Positions 51,848 through 60,930 of a stretch of DNA of 64,000 bases are shown here, one piece after another. Each line of letters begins with the position of its first letter. Positions within the stretch are counted from its first letter, which is position 1. A model generated the notes under the pieces. It was not told the origin of the DNA. It did no database searches and worked only from the letters and a program-made list of their open reading frames with translations. The stretch spans positions 124,001 through 188,000 of the forward strand of contig NZ_JACIFA010000004.1 of assembly GCF_014197135.1 (NCBI RefSeq). Direction: 5' to 3'. The DNA is from Sphingomonas zeae (GTDB lineage Bacteria > Pseudomonadota > Alphaproteobacteria > Sphingomonadales > Sphingomonadaceae). A program made the position numbers and the translations under genes.

Positions 51848-53197
51848 TCACTTCACCGGCGGCTTGGTGGCGGCGGCGACCTGGGCCGGGCCGCCCAGCC
51901 GCGCTACGGTCTTGAGCGCGTAATAGAGCTGGAAGTCCTCGATCCCCTGCTTCTTCAGCGCCTCGGGCGTGGCGGCGAAGCGCGGATCGGTCTTGGTATC
52001 CTCTTCCAGGATCGAATTGTCGGCCTTCACCTCGTTGATCAGGTGGCGGCGCAGATCGGCCTCGCGGAAGACGGGGCGCGTCTTGTAATCGGGGTCGGAA
52101 ATCTGCGGCACTTTGATGTCCGGCTCGATCCCGCCCTCCTGCACCGAGCGGCCCGAGGGGGTGTAATAGCGCGCGGTGGTCAGTCGGAGTGCCGTCTCCG
52201 GCCCCAGCGGCAGCAGCGTCTGCACCGAACCCTTGCCGAAGCTGCGCTCTCCCATGACGATCGCGCGGTGATGATCCTGGAGCGCACCCGCGACGATCTC
52301 GGAGGCGGAGGCGGTGCCGGAATTGGTCAGCACGATGACGGGCAGGCCATGCGCATCGTCACCGGGCTTGGCATAATAGCGCTCGATATCCGACTTCTCG
52401 CGGCCGCGCTGCGACACGATCTCGCCATGATCGAGGAACGCGTCGCTGACCGCGATCGCCTGGGTCAGCAACCCGCCGCCATTGTCGCGCAGATCGACGA
52501 CATAGCCCAGCGGCCGATGGCCCAGCGCCTTGTCGATCGCCATGATCGCAGCCCGCGTGTCGGCGCCGGTATTCTCGGAGAAGGTGTTGATGTTGATATA
52601 GCCGACATCGCCCTTCACCTCCCACTTGACCGGGCGCTGGACGATGACCTCGCGGGTCAGGGTCAGCTCGATCGGCTTGTCGCGGCCGGGGCGGACGATG
52701 GTCAGCTTGATCTTGGTGCCCGGCTTGCCGCGCATCTGGCCGATCGCCTCGTCCAGCGACTGGCCATAGATCAGCTTGCCGTCGATGTGCGTGATGTAGT
52801 CGCCCGACTTCACACCTGCGCGGCCTGCGGGCGTGTCCTCCTGCGGCGCGATGACCTTGATCGCGCCATCCTCCATCGAGACGGTCAGGCCCAGGCCCCC
52901 ATAATTGCCCTCGGTCTGGATCTTCAGATTGTCGAAGTCGAGCGCATCGACATAGCTGCTATGCGGATCGAGCGCCGCCAGCATCCCCTGGATCGCGCCC
53001 TTGATGAGCGTGTCGTCGTCGACCTTGTCGACATAATCGGCCTTGATCCGGTTATACACGTCGAGGAACCGGTCGAACTGGCGAACGGTCGAGCTGTCCA
53101 CCGCCGCCATCGCGGAGGTCGTGATCGGCACCATGGCCAGCGCGCCGACAAGGGCAGTAGCAGTCAGAAGCGGACGCTTCACAAACGAACGGGGCAT
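51848..53197 (-). CDS. ctpA: C-terminal processing peptidase (S41)
   Basis: A 449-residue periplasmic serine protease. A signal/anchor segment (about residues 10-30) is followed by the PDZ domain (GNYGGLGLTVSMEDGAIKV near 95) and the S41 catalytic domain with serine in NSGTASASEIVAGAL and lysine in GERSFGKGSVQTL; the Q in GSVQ completes the dyad region. These proteases trim C-termini of periplasmic proteins and cell-wall hydrolase regulators. ATG 53197 is chosen because the hydrophobic leader starts there. First gene of a coupled run with dsbB and coq7. Confidence 0.95.
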   Translation of the reverse strand: MPRSFVKRPLLTATALVGALAMVPITTSAMAAVDSSTVRQFDRFLDVYNRIKADYVDKVDDDTLIKGAIQGMLAALDPHSSYVDALDFDNLKIQTEGNYGGLGLTVSMEDGAIKVIAPQEDTPAGRAGVKSGDYITHIDGKLIYGQSLDEAIGQMRGKPGTKIKLTIVRPGRDKPIELTLTREVIVQRPVKWEVKGDVGYININTFSENTGADTRAAIMAIDKALGHRPLGYVVDLRDNGGGLLTQAIAVSDAFLDHGEIVSQRGREKSDIERYYAKPGDDAHGLPVIVLTNSGTASASEIVAGALQDHHRAIVMGERSFGKGSVQTLLPLGPETALRLTTARYYTPSGRSVQEGGIEPDIKVPQISDPDYKTRPVFREADLRRHLINEVKADNSILEEDTKTDPRFAATPEALKKQGIEDFQLYYALKTVARLGGPAQVAAATKPPVK

Positions 53198-53350
53198 CGA
53201 GGGTCCTGGACCAGATAAGCGATCCGCCTGTGTAGCGGGAAGCCGGACGCAATCAAAGCGCAACCGTGCTGAACGGGGGGTGAGCGGATGGTGGGGACTG
53301 TCGAGAACCGACAGCGGTCCGCCTTTCCTCGTTCCATGCTATGGAATGCC

Positions 53351-53434
53351 GCCAGCGTGACGGAATCGGTAGACGTATCGCCGCAGCGATCCTCGGCAAT
53401 CGTCGGGGTGCGGGTTCGATCCCCGCCGCTGGCC
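53351..53434 (+). tRNA. tRNA-Leu-like gene with atypical anticodon arm
   Basis: Acceptor stem GCCAGCG (53351-53357) with CGCTGGC (53427-53433), T8, D-arm ACG-GAATCGGTAGA-CGT (53360-53376) and T-arm GCGGG-TTCGATC-CCCGC (53410-53426) are all perfect. The long variable hairpin (53391-53408) points to a leucine-type tRNA. Between D-arm and variable arm only ATCGC-CGCA-GCGAT (53377-53390) can pair: a 5-bp stem with a 4-base loop, where a tRNA needs 7. The base after the acceptor stem is C, not the A expected for leucine. It may be a decayed tRNA or a tRNA-like RNA that does not decode. Confidence 0.6.
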
Positions 53435-53461
53435 ATATCGGGCCACGGCGCAGCGCGGTCG

Positions 53462-53923
53462 CTATGCCTGACCGTTGCAGGAAACCGTCATGACGCGGCG
53501 TGTCGAGATTTCATACTCGACGTTGACCTGCATGCATCCGCCGTCGTTGATGCGAGGGAGCGCCTTGGCACTTTGATGCCAGCGTCTCTTGCCAGCGGGC
53601 GTTTCCGCCGCTTTGCGCCGTGCATCCAATCGCACTTGCGCCTTTATCTCGCCCTTGGCGCAAGGTCGGGAACTGAAGTCCGCCAGCATCTCTTCGCACC
53701 CCTGACTGAAGTCAATCGACGGCGATGGCAACAGATAGGTGGCCACAACCTTATCGGGTCCAGACAACGCATAGTTCCGACCATAGGACGCCAGCGGCCT
53801 GGCACCTTGGGGCAGCACCACGATCCCCTCAATCTCGTTCATCAGCGCCTGCTGGCGTGCGGGCTGCGGTAGCCCGGACACTTCGGCGAGGACCATGGCG
53901 ACAAGCAAAAAGGGAGTGAGCAT
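53462..53923 (-). CDS. Hypothetical secreted protein
   Basis: A 153-residue protein with a signal peptide (MLTPFLLVAMVLAEVSG). Four cysteines occur in the mature part (FSQGCEEM, SRPCAKG, GGCMQVNVEYEI, MTVSCNGQ), which could form two disulfides. The segment EGIVVLPQGARPLASYGRNY precedes them. ATG 53923 is chosen; the open frame continues to a GTG nine bases upstream. No family is recognised. Convergent with the tRNA-like gene. Confidence 0.65.
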   Translation of the reverse strand: MLTPFLLVAMVLAEVSGLPQPARQQALMNEIEGIVVLPQGARPLASYGRNYALSGPDKVVATYLLPSPSIDFSQGCEEMLADFSSRPCAKGEIKAQVRLDARRKAAETPAGKRRWHQSAKALPRINDGGCMQVNVEYEISTRRVMTVSCNGQA

Positions 53924-53976
53924 CGCAAACACTTACCGCCTAGAGATGATGCACACCATCCAGAAGGCAATCACCC

Positions 53977-55152
53977 TCACCCCAGGATCGCGGCGATATC
54001 CATCGGGCGGCCGTCGCGGCGCAATTCCACGGTCACGCGCGGCTCGACCCCGTTGCCGCCCCGCCCCGCCCGGCCGAGCACCGCGCCCGCCGCGACGTGC
54101 TGCCCCGGTTTGACCGCGATACCGTCCAACCCGGTCACCAAGCTGGTCCAGCCGGTGCCGTGATTCAGGATGACGATGCCGCCATAGCCGCGAAACGCGC
54201 CCGCATAGCGGACCTCGCCGTCTGCGGGCGCGGCGACCGGCGCATAGGGAACGGTGGACAGGGTGATGCCGCGCGCCCGCACGCCCGAATCCGAAATCTC
54301 GCCGAAGCCGCCCGCGACCCGCCCGCGCACGGGCAGGCGATAGGTGCCCGGCGCGATCACCGGCCCCATGACGCCGGGGCCGAGCGGACGCGAGACGGGG
54401 CCGGGCAGCGCGATCAGGTCCCCCGCCGTCGCCCGCGCCTCGCCGCGTTCGGCCATGCGGTCGACGATGTCGCGCGCCGCCTCGCCCAGCGCCAGTGCGC
54501 GGTTGGATTCGTCGATCGCGACCTGGCCCAGCGCTTCGGCGCGACCGCGATGGCTCGCCTCCAGCTTGGCCAGCGCCTGGCGTTCGCTCTCCAGCTTGGT
54601 GGTGGTCGCCGCCAGCGCGCGCGCCGCCACCGTCACCTGCGCACGCACCCGTCGGGTGGCGGCGAGTTCGGCGCGAACGGTCGCGGAACGCTGGGCGATG
54701 ACGGGGGCGACGGTGGCGAAGACCGCGCGGACATGCGCCAGATCGGCGACCGAGCCCGGCTGCGCCACCGCCGCCAGCGGGGGACGCGCCGCCATGCTCT
54801 GCATCGCGGCCAGCAGATGCGCGAGCGGGGCCTGCGCCCTGGCCAGTTTCGCCTGTTGTTGCTCCAGCAGCCCGGCGACCAGATCGACCCGGGCACGCGC
54901 CGCCGTCACCTCGGCCTCCGCCGCCGCGACGCGGGCTGCCATCGCGCGCTCCTTCGCCTGGGCGATGGCGGCGGCGTTGCGCTCGACCCCGGCTTGGCTC
55001 TCCAGTGCCTGGGCGCGCGCCTGCGCCGCCGCCGCGCCCACACGGGCCTCGGCCAGCCGCCGCTGGTCTCCGGCGATGTCGGTCGCGCCGAGCAGCGCCA
55101 GGGCCGTCAGCGCCAGCACGCCATGCCGCCGCGCCCCATGACGCAACACCAC
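53977..55152 (-). CDS. EnvC-like murein hydrolase activator
   Basis: A 391-residue periplasmic protein. A signal peptide (VLALTALALLGATDIA) is followed by a long coiled coil (about residues 25-260, alanine/arginine/glutamate-rich) and a C-terminal LytM domain (GVRARGITLSTVPYAPVAAP, GYGGIVILNHG, GQHVAAGAVLGRAG). The HxxxD metal site of active M23 peptidases is missing (RGITL), as in EnvC, which activates amidases at the division septum rather than cutting murein itself. GTG 55152 is the start: GAAGG sits 6 bases upstream, and only 2 bases separate it from the rlmH stop. Confidence 0.9.
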   Translation of the reverse strand: MVLRHGARRHGVLALTALALLGATDIAGDQRRLAEARVGAAAAQARAQALESQAGVERNAAAIAQAKERAMAARVAAAEAEVTAARARVDLVAGLLEQQQAKLARAQAPLAHLLAAMQSMAARPPLAAVAQPGSVADLAHVRAVFATVAPVIAQRSATVRAELAATRRVRAQVTVAARALAATTTKLESERQALAKLEASHRGRAEALGQVAIDESNRALALGEAARDIVDRMAERGEARATAGDLIALPGPVSRPLGPGVMGPVIAPGTYRLPVRGRVAGGFGEISDSGVRARGITLSTVPYAPVAAPADGEVRYAGAFRGYGGIVILNHGTGWTSLVTGLDGIAVKPGQHVAAGAVLGRAGRGGNGVEPRVTVELRRDGRPMDIAAILG

Positions 55153-55154
55153 GT

Positions 55155-55577
55155 CTAGCCTTCGCGGTGATAGGGATGGTTGGCGAGGATGCTGGTCGCG
55201 CGGAACAGCTGTTCGGCCAGCATCGCACGCGCCATCATGTGCGGCCAGGTCGCCCGGCCATAGGAGATGAGCAGGTCGGCGCGTGCCCGGTCGGCATCCT
55301 CGAACCCGTCCGCCGCGCCGATCATGAAGCGGCACTCGCGCACGCCATCGTCACGCCAGCGCTCCAGCCGACGCGCGAAATCCATCGAGGTCAGGTTCTC
55401 GCCCTTCTCGTCCATCAGGACCAGACGCGCCTGGCCCTCCAGGGCTGGAACCTTGCCGCCGGTATCGGGGAGTTCGGTCACCTTGGTCGGCCAGCCGATC
55501 CGCTTGATATAGCGGTCGACCAGTTCGGCCTCGGGCGAACGGCCGATCCGCCCGCGCGCGACGATATGCAGCAGCAC
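55155..55577 (-). CDS. rlmH: 23S rRNA (pseudouridine1915-N3)-methyltransferase
   Basis: A 140-residue SPOUT-fold methyltransferase modifying 23S rRNA in assembled 70S ribosomes. Family blocks: MLLHIVARGRIGRSPEAELV, DRYIKRIGWPTKVTELP, LVLMDEKGENLTSMDFARRL, and the knot region FMIGAADGFEDA then ISYGRATWPHMMARAMLAEQ with the closing HPYHREG. It starts with GTG and lies 17 bases after the rsfS stop. The rsfS-rlmH order is widely conserved. Confidence 0.96.
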   Translation of the reverse strand: MLLHIVARGRIGRSPEAELVDRYIKRIGWPTKVTELPDTGGKVPALEGQARLVLMDEKGENLTSMDFARRLERWRDDGVRECRFMIGAADGFEDADRARADLLISYGRATWPHMMARAMLAEQLFRATSILANHPYHREG

Positions 55578-55594
55578 GGGCGGGCTCTAAAGCG

Positions 55595-55999
55595 TCAGAG
55601 CTGGCGGTCGGCCGGGCTGGCGGGCGGAGTGGGCGCATCGCCGAACGCCCACATGCGCTCCAGATTGTAGAAGGTGCGAACCTCGGGCCGGAACAGGTGG
55701 ACGATCACGTCGTTCGCGTCGATCAGCACCCAGTCGGCGGTCGGCAGACCCTCGATCCGGACCGAGCGACCGAACTCGGCCTTGATCTTCTCGGAGAGTT
55801 TCATCGCCATAGAGGCGACCTGCCGGGTCGAGCGACCGCTGGCGATCACCATGAAATCGGCAATCGACGATTTGCCCGCGAGCGGGATCGAAATCGTCTC
55901 CACCGCCTGGTCGTCATCCAGCGACGCGAGGATCAGGCGGTGCAGCGCCTCCACCTCGGCGGGATCGGACGGACGCGGCGATTGCGGGGAAGTGGCCAA
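55595..55999 (-). CDS. rsfS: Ribosome silencing factor RsfS
   Basis: A 134-residue protein that binds ribosomal protein L14 and blocks subunit joining when growth slows. Conserved strands: DDQAVETISIPLAGKSSIAD then FMVIASGRSTRQVASMAMKL, VRIEGLPTADWVLIDANDV and VIVHLFRPEVRTFYNLERMW. The start is TTG 55999, with AGGAG 5 bases upstream. It lies 12 bases downstream of nadD, within a run of packed genes on the minus strand. Confidence 0.96.
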   Translation of the reverse strand: MATSPQSPRPSDPAEVEALHRLILASLDDDQAVETISIPLAGKSSIADFMVIASGRSTRQVASMAMKLSEKIKAEFGRSVRIEGLPTADWVLIDANDVIVHLFRPEVRTFYNLERMWAFGDAPTPPASPADRQL

Positions 56000-56011
56000 G
56001 TGAGCTCCTGT

Positions 56012-56611
56012 TCAGGGGACGTTCCGGCCCATATGCCGAAACCAGTCCGGATCGCGAGCCCGAAGGCCCGTGGCGGAAGTCGGGTCGGGGCGGAAGCGCA
56101 ACAGCACGAAGGCCGGCAAACTCCACATCGTCCAGTTCTTCGCCTGGTCCGGACGCCTCTGGAAACGCCTGAACCAGCCCAGCGCGGGTGTCGCGTGGGC
56201 GACCGCATTGTACCCCGGACGGTCGATAACCGCAATCGGGATCGCGCGGGCAATCGAACGCCACCCGCGCCACCGGTGAAATTGCTGCAAATTATCCTCG
56301 CCCATCAACCAGATAAAGCGGTGACCGGGGTAACGCCGGGTGATCGCACGGACGGTGTCGAGGGTATAGCGGGTGTGCAGATCCTGCTCGATCGCGCTCG
56401 CCCGGATCGGCGCGCGGCGGGCCATGCGCTCGGCCGAGGCGAGCCGCGCGGAAAAGGGTGCCATGTCACTGGCGCCATCCTTCAGCGGATTGCCGGGCGA
56501 TACCAACCACCAGACCTCATCCAGGTCCAGCGCGCGCATCGCGTCCAGCGTGATCCGGCGATGCCCCCGATGCGCCGGGTTGAACGACCCCCCGAGCAGA
56601 CCGATCTTCAT
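56012..56611 (-). CDS. nadD: Nicotinate-nucleotide adenylyltransferase
   Basis: A 199-residue enzyme making deamido-NAD from nicotinate mononucleotide and ATP. The nucleotidyltransferase motif GGSFNPAHRGHRRI (HxGH type, residues 7-20) is followed by VWWLVSPGNPLKD, RYTLDTVRAITRRYPGHRFI and WLMGEDNLQQFHRW. The closing SATGLRARDPDWFRHM includes the family's (S/T)S-type ATP motif in modified form. ATG 56611 overlaps the proA stop (ATGA), so proA and nadD are translated together. Confidence 0.94.
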   Translation of the reverse strand: MKIGLLGGSFNPAHRGHRRITLDAMRALDLDEVWWLVSPGNPLKDGASDMAPFSARLASAERMARRAPIRASAIEQDLHTRYTLDTVRAITRRYPGHRFIWLMGEDNLQQFHRWRGWRSIARAIPIAVIDRPGYNAVAHATPALGWFRRFQRRPDQAKNWTMWSLPAFVLLRFRPDPTSATGLRARDPDWFRHMGRNVP

Positions 56612-57870
56612 CCTCGGATTTGGCCCGTTCCGCGCCCGATCCATTTATACGTGGTCAGCCCCTCCAGCGCGACGGGTCCGCGCGCGTGCAGGCGTCCGGT
56701 GGCGATGCCGATCTCGGCGCCCAGTCCGAACTCGCCGCCGTCCGCGAACTGGGTCGAGGCGTTCCAAAGCACGATCGCGCTGTCGACTTCGGCGAGGAAG
56801 CGCTCGGCAACGCCCGCATCCTCGGCGACGATCGCGTCGGTGTGGTGCGATCCGTGCGCCGCGATATGCGCCATCGCGCCACCGACCCCGTCGACCAAGG
56901 CGACGCTCGCAACCGCGTCAAGATATTCGGTATCCCAATCTTCGGGGGTCGCGGCTTCCAGGCCGGGGACGATCTCGCGCACCGCGTCGTCGCCGCGCAC
57001 CGTACATCCGGCCTGCACCAGCGCCGCAACTAGTTCGGCGGGGTGGCAGTAAGCCTGGTCGATCAGCAGCGTCTCCATCGCGCCGCAAATGCCGGTACGC
57101 CGCATCTTGGCATCACGCACGATGCGGGTCGCCATGGCGTGATCGGCAGAGCCGTCGACATAGACATGGTTGATCCCGTCGAGATGCGCGAGGACGGGCA
57201 CCTTGGCCTCGGCCTGCACCCGGGCGACCAGGCTTTTGCCCCCGCGCGGGATCAACAGGTCGATCAGGCCCTCCGCCGCCAGCATCGCCCCGACCGCCGC
57301 GCGGACGGTCGTGGGGACCAGCTGCACCGCATCGGCCGGGCCGCCCGCCGCCGTCCAGCCCTGGACAAAGGCGGCGTGGAGCGCGCGGTTGCTGTGCACC
57401 GCCTCCGTCCCCCCACGCAGGATCGCGGCATTGCCCGCCATCGCACACAGCGCCGCGGCATCGACCGTGACGTTGGGGCGGCTTTCATAGACAATACCGA
57501 TCACCCCCACCGGCACGCGGACGCGCGAGAGGTGGAGGCCGTTGGGCCGGGTGCGCTCGTCGATCCGCTCGCCGACCGGATCGGGCAGCTCGGCCACAGC
57601 CTCGACACCAGCGACGATGCCGGCGATCCGGGCGTCGTCCAGCGTCAGCCGGTCAAGCATCGCGGAACCGAGACCGTTCGCCGCCCCTGCGGCCACGTCG
57701 CGCGCATTGGCCTCCAGCACAGCCGGGGTTGCAACACGGATCGCGGCGGCGGCGGCGCGCAGGGCATTCGCCTTGGCGTCGGTCGGCATCTGCGCCAGCG
57801 TGACGGCGGCAATGCGGGCGCGCTGGCCCATGTCGGCGATCAGGGTGGGGATGTCATGATGCTCGGCCAT
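56608..57870 (-). CDS. proA: Gamma-glutamyl phosphate reductase
   Basis: A 420-residue NADPH-dependent enzyme for the second step of proline synthesis. Motifs: NARDVAAGAANGLGSAM, RVPVGVIGIVYESRPNVTVD near residue 110, ILRGGTEAVHSNRALHA, the nucleotide-binding VPVLAHLDGINHVYVDGS and the active cysteine region (CHPAEL and RRTGICGAMETLLID near 290). The C-terminus GRGTGQIRG is typical. No proB is present. It is the first gene of the run proA-nadD-rsfS-rlmH-envC. Confidence 0.96.
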   Translation of the reverse strand: MAEHHDIPTLIADMGQRARIAAVTLAQMPTDAKANALRAAAAAIRVATPAVLEANARDVAAGAANGLGSAMLDRLTLDDARIAGIVAGVEAVAELPDPVGERIDERTRPNGLHLSRVRVPVGVIGIVYESRPNVTVDAAALCAMAGNAAILRGGTEAVHSNRALHAAFVQGWTAAGGPADAVQLVPTTVRAAVGAMLAAEGLIDLLIPRGGKSLVARVQAEAKVPVLAHLDGINHVYVDGSADHAMATRIVRDAKMRRTGICGAMETLLIDQAYCHPAELVAALVQAGCTVRGDDAVREIVPGLEAATPEDWDTEYLDAVASVALVDGVGGAMAHIAAHGSHHTDAIVAEDAGVAERFLAEVDSAIVLWNASTQFADGGEFGLGAEIGIATGRLHARGPVALEGLTTYKWIGRGTGQIRG

Positions 57871-57907
57871 GCCCGGGCGGTATCATGGTAAGGGAACGCA
57901 CCCAAGC

Positions 57908-58045
57908 ATCTGAATCTTCTTCCCCGGCAAGGGGAGGTGCCAGGCGCAGCCCCGACGGAGAGGTGTCACCTCTCGATAGCGGGATATCCCTCCACCATGC
58001 GGCGCATGGTCCCCATCTTCTCGCAGGGGAGGAATGTGTCGTGGC
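57908..58045. repeat. Degenerate family C repeat before glnD
   Basis: Left part (57911-57978) contains CCGGCAAGGGGAGG and GACGGAGAGGTGTCACC, right part (about 58008-58045) CATGGTCCCCATC and CGCAGGGGAGGAA. It resembles the inverted pair at 35282-35427 with many changes. The 213-bp gap holds no gene. Confidence 0.65.
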
Positions 58046-58083
58046 CTCTCCATTTGTTCACACCCATCCTCTATGACGCCCCG

Positions 58084-60828
58084 ATGCACAGCCGTTTCGA
58101 ATCCCTCCCCAACCGCCGCGCCATCGTCGATCGCCGGGCACTTGCCGAACAGGTCGCTGCGCTGGGGATTACGGGGGCGGAAGGCCGCACGCTTGTCACG
58201 CCGGTCCTTCGCGCCGCACTTGACGCCGGGCGCCAGGAGGTGGCGCGGCGGCTCTCGCTCCACCCGTCGCGTGGGTTGGAGGCGGCGGCGGCGCAGGCTT
58301 ATCTGACCGATCAGGTGCTGAAGGTGCTGTTCGACTTCACCACCGATACGCTCTACCCCTTGAGCAACCCCACGGCGGGCGAGCGGCTGACCCTGATCGC
58401 GGTGGGCGGCTATGGCCGGGGGGAGATGGCGCCCTATTCGGATGTCGATATCGGCTTCCTCACTCCCTTCAAACAGACGCCCCATGCCGAGCAGGTCATC
58501 GAGTCGATGCTCTATTCGCTCTGGGATCTGGGGCTGAAGGTCGGCCATTCCAGCCGCTCGATCGATGAGATGATCCGCCAGGCCAAGGGCGATGTGACCG
58601 TGCGTACAGCCCTGCTGGAGGGGCGCTTCCTGTGCGGGGACCAGGCGCTGTATGACGAGGCCTCGCGCCGCTTCAAGGCGGAGATCCAGACCGACACCCA
58701 CCGCCAGTTCATCGCCGACAAGCTGGCCGAGCGCGACCTGCGCCACCGCAAGATGGGCGATACCCGCTATGTCGTCGAGCCGAACGTCAAGGAAGGCAAG
58801 GGCGGCCTGCGCGATCTCCACGCGCTCTTCTGGATCGGCAAATATGTCTATGACGTCGACCGCGCCGCCGACCTGATCGACCGTGGCCTGTTTACCCGCG
58901 AGGAATATCGGCAATTCCACCGCGCCGACAATTTCCTGTGGGCGGTGCGCTGCCACCTTCACACCATCACGGGGCGCGCCGAGGATCGCCTCACCTTCGA
59001 CGTGCAGCGCCAGATTGCCGAGAGGATGCGCTTCTCCGACCGGCCGGGTAAGGCGAAGGTCGAGCGGTTCATGCAGCTCTATTTCCTTCAGGTGAAGACG
59101 GTCGGTGCACTGACCGGCGCCTTCCTGGCGCATCTGGACGAGCGGTTCGCGGCGCGCGGGCATCGCTTCGGCCTGCCCACCATCCGCCGCCGCCCGCGCC
59201 GGCTGAACGGCTTCGTGCTGGATCGCGGTCGCCTCGCCCTGCCGCGCGACGACTTTTTTCAGGAAGACCCGGTGCGTCTGATCGAGATTTTCCAGCTTGC
59301 CGACCGTTACGAGCTGGAGGTGCATCCGCTGGCGGTGCGGGCCGCCTCGCGCGACGCCAAGCTGGCCGACGACATCCGGGGTGACCCGCGCGCCAACGCC
59401 CTGTTCCTCGACGTGCTGACCAGCCGCCACGACCCGGAGCTGGTGCTGCGCTGGATGAACGAGGCGGGGGTGTTCGGCCGCTTCGTGCCCGACTTCGGCC
59501 GCGTCGTCGCACAGATGCAGTTCGACATGTACCATCACTATACGGTCGACGAACACACCATCCGCGCGCTCGGCCTGCTTGCCCGGATTGAGCGGCAGGA
59601 ACTGGTCGAGGAACACCCCGTGGCCTCGGCGATCATCGGCCAGATCGTCTCGCGCCGCGTGCTGTATGTCGCGGTGCTGCTCCACGACATTGCCAAGGGG
59701 CGCGGCGGCGACCATTCGATCTTGGGCGCGGAAGTGGCCGAGCGCCTGTGCCCGCGCTTGGGCCTGAGCGAAGCGGAGACCGAGACGGTCGCCTGGCTGG
59801 TTCGCTGGCACCTGCTGATGTCCGCCACCGCCTTCAAGCGCGACCTGTCGGACTTCAAGACGATCCTCGACTTCTGCGAGACGGTGCAGAGCCCCGAGCG
59901 GCTTCGCCTGCTCCTTCTCCTGACCATCGTCGACATTCGCGCGGTCGGGCCGGGCACCTGGAATGGATGGAAGCGCCAACTTCTCGCCGATCTCTACGAC
60001 GCCGCCGAGGAGGTTCTCCGGCTCGGCCACAAGCAGCGCGGCCGAACCGAACGGATCGCCGCCAAGCAGGCGCGGCTGGGCGAGTTGCTCGGCTGGCCCG
60101 AGGCACAGTTTGCGGCGCATGTCCGCCGCCTGCCCGAAGCCTATTGGATTGCCGAGCCCGAGGACGTGTTGGCGCACAACGCGCGACAGATGGCGGCGGC
60201 AGGGGATGCGCAGCTGTCGATCGACGCGCAGGTCTATGGCGAGCGCGGGGCGACGCTCGTATCGATCTACGCCGCCGACCATCCGGGCTTGTTCTACCGC
60301 ATCGCGGGTGCGATCCATGTCGCGGGCGGCAACATCATCGACGCGCGCATCCACACGACGCGCGACGGCATGGCGATCGACAATTTCTTGGTCCAGGACC
60401 CGCTTGGCCGCCCCTTCGACGATCCGGGCCAGCTCAGCCGCCTGCGTCGCGCGATCGAGGATGCGCTGGCCAACCGCAGCAAGCTGGCCGACCGGCTGGT
60501 CGCCAAGCCCAATGCCAGGCCCCGCGCCGACGCCTTCCCCATCGCGCCCAACGTCCTGATCGACAATCGCGCGTCGAATCGCTTCACCGTGGTCGAGGTC
60601 CATGCACGCGACCGCCCGGCGCTGCTCAACCAACTCGCTCATGCGCTGTTCCAGTCGAAGGTGACGATCCACTCGGCCCATGTCGCGACCTATGGCGAGC
60701 GCGCGGTCGACGTATTCTACCTGACCGACCTGACAGGGGATCAGATCACCAATGGCGGGCGGCTGAAGACGCTGGAGAAACGGCTTCTCGGCGCGGCGGC
60801 GGGGGAGACGCTGGAGATCGCAGCCTAG
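58084..60828 (+). CDS. glnD: Bifunctional PII uridylyltransferase
   Basis: A 914-residue nitrogen-sensing enzyme that uridylylates or deuridylylates PII (GlnB). Four domains: nucleotidyltransferase with GGYGRGEMAPYSDVDIGFLT (near residue 107), the linker region, the HD hydrolase with LLHDIAKGRGGDHS (near 533), and two ACT domains (VSIYAADHPGLFYRIAGAI near 725 and VVEVHARDRPALLNQLAHAL near 838) that bind glutamine. ATG 58084 is chosen because the family N-terminus (MHSRFESLPNRRAIVDRRAL) starts there. It stands alone, diverging from the proA run. Confidence 0.96.
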   Translation: MHSRFESLPNRRAIVDRRALAEQVAALGITGAEGRTLVTPVLRAALDAGRQEVARRLSLHPSRGLEAAAAQAYLTDQVLKVLFDFTTDTLYPLSNPTAGERLTLIAVGGYGRGEMAPYSDVDIGFLTPFKQTPHAEQVIESMLYSLWDLGLKVGHSSRSIDEMIRQAKGDVTVRTALLEGRFLCGDQALYDEASRRFKAEIQTDTHRQFIADKLAERDLRHRKMGDTRYVVEPNVKEGKGGLRDLHALFWIGKYVYDVDRAADLIDRGLFTREEYRQFHRADNFLWAVRCHLHTITGRAEDRLTFDVQRQIAERMRFSDRPGKAKVERFMQLYFLQVKTVGALTGAFLAHLDERFAARGHRFGLPTIRRRPRRLNGFVLDRGRLALPRDDFFQEDPVRLIEIFQLADRYELEVHPLAVRAASRDAKLADDIRGDPRANALFLDVLTSRHDPELVLRWMNEAGVFGRFVPDFGRVVAQMQFDMYHHYTVDEHTIRALGLLARIERQELVEEHPVASAIIGQIVSRRVLYVAVLLHDIAKGRGGDHSILGAEVAERLCPRLGLSEAETETVAWLVRWHLLMSATAFKRDLSDFKTILDFCETVQSPERLRLLLLLTIVDIRAVGPGTWNGWKRQLLADLYDAAEEVLRLGHKQRGRTERIAAKQARLGELLGWPEAQFAAHVRRLPEAYWIAEPEDVLAHNARQMAAAGDAQLSIDAQVYGERGATLVSIYAADHPGLFYRIAGAIHVAGGNIIDARIHTTRDGMAIDNFLVQDPLGRPFDDPGQLSRLRRAIEDALANRSKLADRLVAKPNARPRADAFPIAPNVLIDNRASNRFTVVEVHARDRPALLNQLAHALFQSKVTIHSAHVATYGERAVDVFYLTDLTGDQITNGGRLKTLEKRLLGAAAGETLEIAA

Positions 60829-60930
60829 ATTCCCGTCATCCGTTCGGCTGACCGGATGCGGAATCCGGGCGTCCCGCTTGTCGCTGACGTTACGGGCGGG
60901 TAGCGGCGGGGCACGGCGAGGAGGGATCCG

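Noticed and set aside
53351..53434. Ordinary tRNA-Leu with a CAG anticodon
   Set aside because: CAG is present, but no five-bp stem with a seven-base loop can be made around it, and there is no U before it; reported as tRNA-like instead.
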